Origin: Sulfurivirga sp964427185
Lineage (GTDB): Bacteria; Pseudomonadota; Gammaproteobacteria; Thiomicrospirales; Thiomicrospiraceae
Assembly: GCA_964427185.1 (NCBI GenBank)
Contig: CAYRSN010000009.1
Coordinates: 1 to 50,327, forward strand
Reading direction: 5' to 3'
Length of the DNA: 50,327 nucleotides
Shown here: piece after piece, positions 41,836 through 49,652 of the stretch
How the letters are laid out: every line of letters starts with the position of its first letter
Numbering within the stretch: position 1 is the stretch's first letter
Translations under genes and position numbers: made by a program
Notes under the pieces: generated by a model
Databases searched by the model: none
The model's input: the letters and a program-made list of their open reading frames with translations, nothing else
What the model was told of the DNA's origin: nothing

Positions 41836-42921
41836 ATGCTTTGCCAGACCACACCGGATGCTTATCAGTCGCAACTGGAGGAGAAAAAATCGCGTTTGCA
41901 GGCGCTGTTGGGCTGGGCGGGGGAGCTTGCAGTGTTTCCTTCGCCGCCGTCTCATTATCGCATGCGTGCGGAGTTTCGTATCTGGCATGAGGGGGCGGAC
42001 ACCTATTATGTGATGTTCCCGCCGGAGAATCCGCGCAATCCGGTACGGATTGATGCCTGCCCTATGGCAAGTCAAGCCATTGACGCGCTGATACAGCCTT
42101 TGCGGGAGGCGATTCTGCTGGAGCCTGTGCTGCGGGAGAAGCTCTATCAGGTGGATTTTCTCTCCACCCTGTCCGGGCAGATGCTAGTGACGCTCATTTA
42201 CCATAAAAAGCTGGATGACACCTGGCAGGCCTGTGCACAGGTGTTGCGTGAACATTTGCCCATTGATCATATTATTGGCCGCAGTCGCAAGCAGAAGGTG
42301 GTGCTGGAGCAGGATTTTGTCATTGAACAGCTGGCGGTGGATGGACGCACTTTACGCTATCAGCAGATAGAAAACAGCTTTACCCAGCCCAATGGGGCGG
42401 TGGCAGTGCAGATGCTGCAGTGGGCACGTGCGCAGGCGAGCAAAATTGGCGGCGGTGATCTACTGGAGCTCTATGGCGGCAATGGTAACTTTTCCATTGC
42501 ATTGAGTGATCTGTTCGAGCGGGTACTGATGACGGAGATTTCCCGCACCTCCATTCGTTCCGCCCGTTTTAATGTAGCGTTGAACCGGGTTGATAATATG
42601 GAAGTGGTGCAGGCGGCGGCTGAGGATGTCTCAGTGGTGCTATCGGAAGGTGCCGGTCATCTTAAACAGGTGGATTTAGCCCCCTATGATTTTTCCACCC
42701 TGCTGGTGGATCCGCCCCGGGCAGGGTTGGATGCGCTAACACGCAATATCGCCCAGCGGTTTGAATGGGTGATTTACATCTCCTGCAACCCGGAGACTCT
42801 GGCGCGGGATGTGGCAGGGCTGGCAGAAACCCATACGGTAGAGGCGGTGGCGTTGTTTGATCAATTTCCCTATACCCATCATATAGAATCTGGTGTATTG
42901 TTAAAGCGTGTGCAAGGATGA
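41836..42921 (+). CDS. trmA: tRNA (uracil(54)-C5)-methyltransferase TrmA
   Basis: 361 residues (E. coli 366). It forms ribothymidine at position 54 of tRNA. YQSQLEEKKSRLQ near the start, the cofactor motif LLELYGGNGNFSIAL near residue 213, LLVDPPRAGLD near 290 and the nucleophile Cys in YISCNPETLARD near 317 identify TrmA and not RlmC/RlmD, which carry an iron-sulfur cluster region missing here. ATG 41836 follows AGGTA. Confidence 0.96.
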   Translation: MLCQTTPDAYQSQLEEKKSRLQALLGWAGELAVFPSPPSHYRMRAEFRIWHEGADTYYVMFPPENPRNPVRIDACPMASQAIDALIQPLREAILLEPVLREKLYQVDFLSTLSGQMLVTLIYHKKLDDTWQACAQVLREHLPIDHIIGRSRKQKVVLEQDFVIEQLAVDGRTLRYQQIENSFTQPNGAVAVQMLQWARAQASKIGGGDLLELYGGNGNFSIALSDLFERVLMTEISRTSIRSARFNVALNRVDNMEVVQAAAEDVSVVLSEGAGHLKQVDLAPYDFSTLLVDPPRAGLDALTRNIAQRFEWVIYISCNPETLARDVAGLAETHTVEAVALFDQFPYTHHIESGVLLKRVQG

Positions 42922-42957
42922 CAGCACAGAATATTGATGATTTGACGGAGTGTGCCA

Positions 42958-43716
42958 GTGAGTGAGATAGCTCGCCCGCCCAAAGCGATTTTAAAGCCTG
43001 TTGGAAGAGCCATTGCTCAGTTTAAGATGATCCGCGAAGGGGATCGCATTCTGCTGGGGCTTTCCGGCGGCAAGGACTCGCTCACGCTGTTGATGGTGCT
43101 CAAGCACCTGCAGAAACACTCGCCGGTAAAGTTCGAGCTGGCCGCCTGTACGGTAGATCCGGAAATTCCCGGCTTTGATCCCAGCCCACTGAAGGACTTT
43201 CTGGCAGCAGTGGATGTGCCTTATTTTTATCACGGCGAGGATTTTATTGCTCAAGCCGAGCAGCAGATGAAAGGGGACTGCTTCTGCAGTTTCTGCGCCC
43301 GCAAAAAGCGGGGGATTCTCTATACCGTCTGCCGTCGGGAAGGTTATAACGTGCTGGCGCTGGCGCAGCATCTGGATGACCTGGCAGAAAGTTTTCTGAT
43401 GAGCGCGTTTCATTCGGGTGATCTGCGCACCATGAAGGCGCATTATCTGAATAATGAAGGGGATGTTCGCATTATCCGCCCTCTGGTGCGCGTACGGGAA
43501 AACCAGTGCCGCGCCTATGCTAAGGCTGCCGGATTGCCAGTTATTCCCGACAACTGCCCCGCCTGCTACAGTAAGCCTACCGAGCGGGAACACTTCAAGC
43601 AGCTGCTTCGGGCTGAAGAACAGCGCAATCCACACCTGTTTGCCAACCTGTGGCGTGCCATGCAGCCTTTGATTGCAGATGATAACCAGGGAGGCACGCT
43701 CCTTGGCCGAGGGTAG
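42958..43716 (+). CDS. TtcA-family tRNA 2-thiocytidine biosynthesis protein, short form
   Basis: 252 residues. The PP-loop ATPase motif SGGKDS is near residue 37. A CSFC motif near 118 and a CPAC motif near 201 could hold the iron-sulfur cluster used in TtcA catalysis, which thiolates C32 of tRNA. E. coli TtcA has 311 residues; this protein lacks the C-terminal extension. The start is read as GTG 42958, seven bases after CGGAG; GTG 42952 would be too close. A related sulfurtransferase cannot be excluded. Confidence 0.78.
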   Translation: MSEIARPPKAILKPVGRAIAQFKMIREGDRILLGLSGGKDSLTLLMVLKHLQKHSPVKFELAACTVDPEIPGFDPSPLKDFLAAVDVPYFYHGEDFIAQAEQQMKGDCFCSFCARKKRGILYTVCRREGYNVLALAQHLDDLAESFLMSAFHSGDLRTMKAHYLNNEGDVRIIRPLVRVRENQCRAYAKAAGLPVIPDNCPACYSKPTEREHFKQLLRAEEQRNPHLFANLWRAMQPLIADDNQGGTLLGRG

Positions 43717-44614
43717 CTGGAAAGACCGTATTATCAGCTCACTCTTTGTGGGGCTGGAAAAACTGCTGGCCAGGCTGCCGCTGCCCGCCAATCAGAAAGT
43801 AGGTGCAGCCATCGGCAGCCTGCTCAATCTGGGGGGAGAGACAAAACGCATTACCCGCATCAACCTTCAGCAGGCCTATCCGCATCTGAGTGATGCGGAG
43901 CTGGATAAGCTCACCAAAGCCACCCTGCAGGAAACCGCTAAAACCGCCACGGAGCTGGGCATGATGTGGACTTGGTCGGCTGAGCGTATGGAGGCGCTGA
44001 TCTGTCAGGTGAAAGGCGCTGAACTGTTGGACGAGGCTCAGACACAGGGGCGCGGTGTGCTGGTGCTGGCACCGCACATTGGCAACTGGGAGCTGCTGGG
44101 CTGGTATCTGGGTGCGCATTTTAAAACTACCTCCATGTATGAGCCGCCCTATTTTCGTGGGATTGAAGCTTTTATGCGCCATGGACGGGAGCGAAGCGGG
44201 GCCAAGCTGGTGCCCACCAATGTGCGCGGGGTTAAAGCTTTGCTGGATGCGCTGCGTGCCGGAGAGGTAGTGGGGCTGCTGCCTGATCAGGCACCGGATA
44301 ATGGTTTTGTGTTTGCGGATTTCTTTGGTCGCCCTGCCCGTACGATGACCCTGGCGCAGAAGTTGGTGCAGAAAACTAATCCATTGGTTGTGGTGGGCAG
44401 TGCCATTCGGTGTGCAGATGGCAAAGGGTTTGATCTGCACTTTCAGCCGGGGCCGGATCTGCGAATGAAAGATGCAAAAGAAGCCGCCCTGCAGTTGAAC
44501 CGGGCTGTGGAGGCCTGCGTGGCGCTGGCACCTGAGCAGTATCAGTGGACTTACAAGCGCTGGCGCAAAGGCCCTGACACCTTGCCGGATCTTTATAGCG
44601 GAGGAACTAAATGA
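43703..44614 (+). CDS. Lysophospholipid/lipid A acyltransferase, LpxL/HtrB family
   Basis: 303 residues from TTG 43703, chosen because GGGAGG at 43689-43694 is eight bases upstream; upstream starts at 43673 and 43679 have no such site. Family motifs are APHIGNWELLG (H-x4-E catalytic pair) near residue 121, YEPPYF, and LLPDQAPDNGFVFADFFGRPA near 190. It would add a secondary acyl chain to lipid A, or acylate a related lipid, in the inner membrane. It overlaps the preceding gene by 14 bases and the next by four. Confidence 0.85.
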   Translation: MAEGSWKDRIISSLFVGLEKLLARLPLPANQKVGAAIGSLLNLGGETKRITRINLQQAYPHLSDAELDKLTKATLQETAKTATELGMMWTWSAERMEALICQVKGAELLDEAQTQGRGVLVLAPHIGNWELLGWYLGAHFKTTSMYEPPYFRGIEAFMRHGRERSGAKLVPTNVRGVKALLDALRAGEVVGLLPDQAPDNGFVFADFFGRPARTMTLAQKLVQKTNPLVVVGSAIRCADGKGFDLHFQPGPDLRMKDAKEAALQLNRAVEACVALAPEQYQWTYKRWRKGPDTLPDLYSGGTK

Positions 44615-46380
44615 AAGTCATAAAGTGGTTGGGTGTTGGGGTTATCATCCTGCTGACAGTCGCTGTTGTGGTGGTCAAATTTGTTGCACCTCCCATCATT
44701 AAGACTGAGGCAGAAAAGGCGCTGACCAAACAGTGGGGAGCAGAAGTCAATATCGGTGCGGTAGAGATTCAATTGTTTCCTGTGGGGGTAACGGTGCGTC
44801 AGGTGCAGCTGACAAACCCGGACAAGGCGGATGAAAACCTGATTGTGGTTGAGCGTCTCTATGCCGAGCCTGCCTTGATGGACACACTCAGTAAAGGCTT
44901 TAGTCCCATTCAGCCAATTGTGGATCAAGTCGTGGTTCAGGGCGTTCAGCTGCATCAGCGTCGTGTCCATGCTGGAAAGGTGGTGCCTGCCAAACCGGAT
45001 CCACTGACAGAAAAAACCAACGCTTTAGTACAGCGTGGGCTGCCTGCGTTTAAACTGCCAGACCCGGATAAGATTTTAAAAACTGAACCGCTTAAAACGA
45101 TAGAGGCGGCAGAGAGGCTCAGGCGGGAAATCAACCGGCTCCAGCAGCAGTGGGCTCAGCTCCAGAAAGACTTGCCGGATGAAAAAACACTCACCCGTTA
45201 TCAGCGGCAAATTGAACAGCTGCAAAAAAGCGAGCTAACCCCGCAGACACTTCAGCAACTTCAGCGCCTGAAGGCGGAAATGGAGCGGCAGAAAGAGAAG
45301 CTGGCACAGGCGCAACAACTGCTTGCCGGCGTGGATGACTTAAACAAACAGCTGAACCGGCTTAAGATTCTGCCACAGCAGGATATGCAGGCTTTACAGC
45401 AAAAATACACTTTTAACGCCCAGGGAATGGGGCGCTTAATGCAAACTTTGCTGGGGGATCTGTTGCAGGACTACCTGCAGGTGGGGGGTGCTTGGGTCGC
45501 TAAACTCAAGCCTTTTTTGGAGAAAAAGCCTGATGCGGAGCAAACGCCCAATCCTGCGCTTAACACTCTGGTGCGACATGTGTATCTGGACGGGCAATTG
45601 CCAGCAGGCAAGCTCAGCCTGACGGTCAAAAACCTCACTGCCAAACAGGCCTTGCATCAGGTCACCACCTCCTATCAGCTTGGTTTTAAACCTGTGCATG
45701 CGGATAAGCCCGTTCAGATTAAAGGGACGCTGGATATGCTTAAGCCATCGGCACGGTTAACCGCGGCTTTAACAGGGGAGGCGATCGGCCTGCAGCAGCT
45801 CCCCCTGCTTAAATCGTCAGCTATGACCCTTATTCTGAAACAGGCACAAAGCGACTGGCGGGGGCAGGTGGCATTGAGCGGTTGGCAGCAGCTTCAGGGG
45901 CAGATTAACGCACACTTTACACAGGTAGCGTTTCAGTTGGATCAGGTGCAGCAGCCGGCAGTGGAAAAATACCTCAAGCCCGTATTGGCGCAGGTAAAGA
46001 CTTTCAGCATGCAGGTGGCCTTGAGTGGCGATGTGTATGCACCTAAAGTGGTCGTGCGTTCAGATTTGGACGGTCAGCTGGGCAGGCGCATGGAACAGAG
46101 CATGCAGCAGGCGCTTAAGACAGCCAAAGCTCAGCTGCGCACTCGATTGATGCAGCGCGCGCGTCAGGAATCGGGGGCCTTATCCGCTCTGCTGCAGCCC
46201 TTGTTGGAAGGCAAGGTGCAGGTGGATCAACTAAAGCAACAGTTGCAAATCCTGCTGCAGCAACAATTTCAGCAGCAGAAGCAAACGCAGGAAAAAGCCC
46301 TACGGGAGGCGGTTGAAAAAGCGCTGCCTGAGGAGTTGAAAGAGCTCAAATTGCCCGAAAAGCTAAAGTTGCCGTTTTAA
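44611..46380 (+). CDS. TIGR03545/AsmA-like envelope protein with coiled coil
   Basis: 589 residues. A single N-terminal membrane helix (about 5-27) is followed by an AsmA-like beta region containing VNIGAVEIQLFPVGVTVRQVQLTNP (about 45-75). A long charged coiled coil runs from about 150 to 255, a second beta-rich region from about 320 to 500, and a Gln/Lys-rich helical end to 589. The layout recalls the uncharacterised TIGR03545 family, related to AsmA/TamB lipid-transfer proteins; the family name is recalled, not searched. It starts inside the acyltransferase stop (ATGA), suggesting a shared role in outer-membrane lipids. Confidence 0.65.
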   Translation: MKVIKWLGVGVIILLTVAVVVVKFVAPPIIKTEAEKALTKQWGAEVNIGAVEIQLFPVGVTVRQVQLTNPDKADENLIVVERLYAEPALMDTLSKGFSPIQPIVDQVVVQGVQLHQRRVHAGKVVPAKPDPLTEKTNALVQRGLPAFKLPDPDKILKTEPLKTIEAAERLRREINRLQQQWAQLQKDLPDEKTLTRYQRQIEQLQKSELTPQTLQQLQRLKAEMERQKEKLAQAQQLLAGVDDLNKQLNRLKILPQQDMQALQQKYTFNAQGMGRLMQTLLGDLLQDYLQVGGAWVAKLKPFLEKKPDAEQTPNPALNTLVRHVYLDGQLPAGKLSLTVKNLTAKQALHQVTTSYQLGFKPVHADKPVQIKGTLDMLKPSARLTAALTGEAIGLQQLPLLKSSAMTLILKQAQSDWRGQVALSGWQQLQGQINAHFTQVAFQLDQVQQPAVEKYLKPVLAQVKTFSMQVALSGDVYAPKVVVRSDLDGQLGRRMEQSMQQALKTAKAQLRTRLMQRARQESGALSALLQPLLEGKVQVDQLKQQLQILLQQQFQQQKQTQEKALREAVEKALPEELKELKLPEKLKLPF

Positions 46381-47321
46381 TCAGGCTTGTACAACCGCGC
46401 CATAAAAAAGCCATCAAATAGTGCTGTGGGCAGGATGCGGCGGGTGTTTGTCAGTACTTCAGGCAGCGGCTTACCCTGCCACTGTGTCAGCCCCGGCTGC
46501 CAGTTGTCAAAGGGGAGTTCAATGGGAAGTATTTCTGCTTCGGGATGCTTTTTCAGCAGATAGGCAATAATTTTTTCGTTTTCTTCCGGGGCAAAGGAGC
46601 AGGTGGCGTAGGTGAGCACGCCACCGGGTTTGAGTGCCTTCCAGGCGGAAAGAATCAGCCCCTTCTGTTTGCGGCTCTGCTCTTTGATTTTTCGTGGAGA
46701 CCAGTGGGCATAGCTGGTCTCGTCCAGCGCGCTGATGCGTCCTTCCGAAGAGCAGGGAGCATCCAGCAGTACCTTGTCAAACCGCGCCGGCACCTTATGG
46801 CCGATACTGCGTCCATCTGCCAGAAAGGTGCGGCAGTTTTCCACCCCCATGCGTTTGAGATTATCCTGCAAGCGGAAATAACGGGGTTTGATAGCCTCCA
46901 CTGCAGCCAGATAGCCTGTATTCTGCATGGCGGCGGCTAGCTGAGTGGTTTTGGAGCCGGGCGCTGCGGCCAGATCCAGCACCTGCTCGCCCGGTTGCGC
47001 ATCTACCAGCTGGCCCACCCATTGGGAGCTGGGGTTCTGGATGTAAATTTGCCCATTTTTTGCCGCTTCACTGTGCGAAAGCAGGCTTTTTTGTTCAAAA
47101 GGCACATAAAAGCCGTTTTTTAGCCCTTTAAGCGGTATGACTTCAAGTTGCAACTTTTTGAATTTTTCAAAAAAAGGGGGAGACCCTTCTTCCGGACAGC
47201 GTAGCGGGTTAGCACGAAACCCTACGGCTTTGGGTGTATGCAGTGCCTGCCAGACACTGTCCCAGTGTTCAGGCGGCACAATGCTTTTCAGCCGGTTGAC
47301 AAAGGCTTCAGGTAGGCTCAT
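46377..47321 (-). CDS. RsmB/NOP-family RNA (cytosine-C5) methyltransferase
   Basis: 314 residues. The cofactor site is LDLAAAPGSKTTQLAA near residue 115. The two catalytic cysteines are in LLDAPCSSEGR near 188 and YATCSFAPEENE near 240. This is the NOL1/NOP2/Sun fold; RsmF-like target specificity on 16S rRNA is possible but the C-terminal PUA region of RsmF is absent. Residues 46-59, in the N-terminal segment before the Rossmann fold, are encoded by a sense copy of the dispersed repeat. The stop shares four bases with that of the convergent gene, and the start overlaps the gmk stop. Confidence 0.88.
   Translation of the reverse strand: MSLPEAFVNRLKSIVPPEHWDSVWQALHTPKAVGFRANPLRCPEEGSPPFFEKFKKLQLEVIPLKGLKNGFYVPFEQKSLLSHSEAAKNGQIYIQNPSSQWVGQLVDAQPGEQVLDLAAAPGSKTTQLAAAMQNTGYLAAVEAIKPRYFRLQDNLKRMGVENCRTFLADGRSIGHKVPARFDKVLLDAPCSSEGRISALDETSYAHWSPRKIKEQSRKQKGLILSAWKALKPGGVLTYATCSFAPEENEKIIAYLLKKHPEAEILPIELPFDNWQPGLTQWQGKPLPEVLTNTRRILPTALFDGFFMARLYKPD
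47147..47186 (-). repeat. Dispersed 40-bp repeat, copy 4 (sense inside the NOP methyltransferase)
   Basis: On the minus strand: GGGTCTCCCCC, T7, then the inverted repeat TTTTTGAA/TTCAAAAA and GTTGC. It is translated in another frame than the waaA copy, giving GSPPFFEKFKKLQ. Confidence 0.65.
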
Positions 47322-47932
47322 TGCACCAGGGTGTCCAGCAAGGTGCCATACCGAGCCTGTTGCCGTGGTGTGCGCAGGCGGTTAGCCTTGAAGATCATAT
47401 GCAGCTCTTCAAAGGCGGTATCGAAATCATCGTTGATCACCAGGTAGTCGAATTCCGGATAATGGCGCATTTCCGTTTTAGCCTCGCTCAGGCGACGGGC
47501 GATGACATCTGGGGCATCGGTGCCACGGCCGGTCAGGCGGCGTTCCAGCTCTTCCAGTGAAGGCGGTAGAATAAAAATGGAGCGGGTGTCCGCGAGCTTT
47601 TCGCGAACCTGTGCAGCCCCCTGCCAGTCGATTTCCAGAATCACATCAAACCCTTGATTCAGCAAGGTATCTACCTGGCTTTTCTGCGTGCCGTAGTAGT
47701 TGCCGAAGACTTCCGCCCACTCCAGAAAGTCACCTTGTGCTACCTTTTGTTTGAATGTTTCCGGGTCTGTGAAATGGTAGTTGATGCCGTCCACTTCTCC
47801 CGGGCGAGGAGGGCGTGTGGTGGTGGAGACGGAGACTTTGATGAGCGGGTCTGTTTCGCACAGGCGTTTGACCAGTGAAGTTTTGCCCGCACCGGAGGGG
47901 GCGGAAAGAATATACAGCTGTCCTAAGCTCAT
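47318..47932 (-). CDS. gmk: Guanylate kinase
   Basis: 204 residues (E. coli 207). It phosphorylates GMP to GDP. The P-loop LSAPSGAGKTSL is at residues 8-19, followed by SVSTTTRPPRPGEVDGINYHF with the GMP-binding residues and FLEWAEVFGNYYGT. AAGGAG lies seven bases before the ATG. Here it is coupled to the RNA methyltransferase gene and not to rpoZ-spoT. Confidence 0.97.
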   Translation of the reverse strand: MSLGQLYILSAPSGAGKTSLVKRLCETDPLIKVSVSTTTRPPRPGEVDGINYHFTDPETFKQKVAQGDFLEWAEVFGNYYGTQKSQVDTLLNQGFDVILEIDWQGAAQVREKLADTRSIFILPPSLEELERRLTGRGTDAPDVIARRLSEAKTEMRHYPEFDYLVINDDFDTAFEELHMIFKANRLRTPRQQARYGTLLDTLVQ

Positions 47933-47991
47933 GATGGGACTCCTTGTGTGTGGTGGGCTTATTTTGACATAAGCTATGGCTTAAAGGGGGA

Positions 47992-48018
47992 GCAGGCGGG
48001 TTTTTAGCCGCCGCCTGC
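47992..48018. other. Hairpin between gmk and aroK
   Basis: Stem GCAGGCGG/CCGCCTGC (47992-47999 with 48011-48018) around an 11-base loop containing T5, in the divergent gap. Role unknown; it might separate the two promoters. Confidence 0.35.
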
Positions 48019-48032
48019 AGGTGTGAATTCGC

Positions 48033-48038
48033 TACAAT
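48033..48038 (+). promoter_or_regulatory. Candidate -10 box of aroK, implying a leaderless message
   Basis: TACAAT (five of six matches) lies seven bases before the aroK ATG, inside the small inverted repeat CGCTA-CAA-TAGCG. No ribosome binding site precedes the ATG. If the box is real, transcription starts at or next to the start codon. Confidence 0.4.
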
Positions 48039-48045
48039 AGCGCTC

Positions 48046-48573
48046 ATGCATACACCGAGTCTTTTTCTTGTAGGGCCTATGGGGGCCGGAAAATCTACCG
48101 TGGGGCGGTTGTTGGCGGAGCGCTTGGGCTATCGTTTTTATGACTCTGATCATGAGATCGAGGCGCGCACTGGTGCGACGATTCCAATGATTTTTGATAT
48201 TGAAGGTGAGCAAGGCTTCCGCCAACGTGAGGCGCAGGTGATTGATGAGTTAACCCAGCTGCCGGAAATTGTGCTGGCCACAGGTGGTGGAGCGGTGCTG
48301 CGTGCCGAAAACCGTAAGCATCTGCGCAGCCGGGGATTTGTGATTTATCTGCAGTCCGATGTGGATAATCTGTTCAACCGCGTCAAGCACGACCGCAGCC
48401 GTCCGTTGTTGCAGAATAAAGACCCTAAGGGTACCTTGGCGGCCATTTTGAAAGAGCGAGAGCCGCTTTACAAGGAGGTGGCGGATCTTGTCGTTCAGAC
48501 GGAGGCGGTACCGGTAGGGCAGGTGGTGCGAAAAATTCTTCATGAACTTAAACAGCAGACGATTATTCCATGA
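48046..48573 (+). CDS. aroK: Shikimate kinase
   Basis: 175 residues (E. coli AroK 173). It phosphorylates shikimate in aromatic amino acid and quinone precursor synthesis. The P-loop GPMGAGKST is at residues 10-18, the shikimate-binding YDSDHEIEARTG follows at about 34, and LATGGGAVLR is near 79. The stop overlaps the aroB start by four bases, the usual aroKB arrangement. Confidence 0.97.
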   Translation: MHTPSLFLVGPMGAGKSTVGRLLAERLGYRFYDSDHEIEARTGATIPMIFDIEGEQGFRQREAQVIDELTQLPEIVLATGGGAVLRAENRKHLRSRGFVIYLQSDVDNLFNRVKHDRSRPLLQNKDPKGTLAAILKEREPLYKEVADLVVQTEAVPVGQVVRKILHELKQQTIIP

Positions 48574-49652
48574 AAACGCTAACGGTTGATTTGGGGAAAC
48601 GCAGTTACCCGATTTACATTGGTCAGGGGCTGTTGCAGCAGCCGGAACTGTTCAGGCGTCACGTACATGGTTCACAGGTGATGATTGTGACCAACACTAC
48701 GGTGGCACCGCTCTATCTGGAGGCCTGCAAGGCGGCTTTTGACGGGTTTGAGGTGGCCGAGGTCATTCTGCCAGATGGTGAGCAGTATAAAAACTTGGAA
48801 GTTTTGAGCCGTATTTATGATGCCTTGATCGAGCGTCGTTTTGACCGTAAGTGCACGCTGGTGGCGCTGGGCGGGGGGGTGATCGGCGATATGACAGGGT
48901 TTGCCGCGGCCAGCTATCAGCGGGGTGTGAACTTTATTCAGGTGCCTACCACGCTGCTTGCGCAGGTGGATTCTTCCGTAGGCGGCAAAACGGGGGTGAA
49001 TCACCCGAAAGGCAAGAACATGATCGGTGCCTTCCACCAGCCGCAGGCGGTGGTTGTGGATACCGATACACTTGACACCCTGGAAGACCGTCAGCTTTCG
49101 GCCGGGCTGGCGGAAGTCATTAAATATGGCTTGATACGCGAACTGGAGTTTTTCGAATATCTGGAAAATCACCTTCCCGACCTGTTGGCGCGGGATAAGG
49201 AACAGCTGGCCAATGCCATTGAGCGTTCCTGCTGGAATAAGGCGCAGGTTGTGGCGGCAGATGAGTTTGAGGCAGGACAGCGTGCCCTGCTGAACTTGGG
49301 GCACACTTTTGGTCATGCGATCGAAGCGGGCATGGGATATGGTGTGTGGCTGCATGGTGAAGCCATTGCCACCGGTATGATGCAGGCGGGTTACATGTCC
49401 AAGCTGATGGGGGGTCTGACCGAGCACGACCTTGAACGTATGGCACATGTATTTGAATCAGCACGGCTGCCCATCTATCCACCGGATGAAATGACACCTG
49501 AGCGCTTTCTGCAGCTCATGGCCGGGGATAAAAAAGTGCAGGCTGGCACCATTCGTCTGGTATTGCTCAAAGCCATCGGCAAAGCCTATGTGACGGGTGA
49601 CTACCCGCAGGAACTACTGCTGCGCACCCTGAAGGAGTGGCGTAAGCCGTGA
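48570..49652 (+). CDS. aroB: 3-dehydroquinate synthase
   Basis: 360 residues (E. coli 362). It is the NAD- and metal-dependent enzyme that cyclises DAHP. The NAD motif LVALGGGVIGDMTGFAAASYQRG is near residues 95-117, substrate residues are in VDSSVGGKTGVNHPKGKN, and metal ligands are in LAEVIKYG, LNLGHTFGHAIE and LHGEAIATG. The stop overlaps the gspC start (GTGA). Confidence 0.97.
   Translation: MKTLTVDLGKRSYPIYIGQGLLQQPELFRRHVHGSQVMIVTNTTVAPLYLEACKAAFDGFEVAEVILPDGEQYKNLEVLSRIYDALIERRFDRKCTLVALGGGVIGDMTGFAAASYQRGVNFIQVPTTLLAQVDSSVGGKTGVNHPKGKNMIGAFHQPQAVVVDTDTLDTLEDRQLSAGLAEVIKYGLIRELEFFEYLENHLPDLLARDKEQLANAIERSCWNKAQVVAADEFEAGQRALLNLGHTFGHAIEAGMGYGVWLHGEAIATGMMQAGYMSKLMGGLTEHDLERMAHVFESARLPIYPPDEMTPERFLQLMAGDKKVQAGTIRLVLLKAIGKAYVTGDYPQELLLRTLKEWRKP

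Noticed and set aside
47964..47969. Perfect TTGACA upstream of aroK
   Set aside because: No -10-like hexamer lies 16-18 bases downstream; the candidate -10 at 48033 is far too distant.
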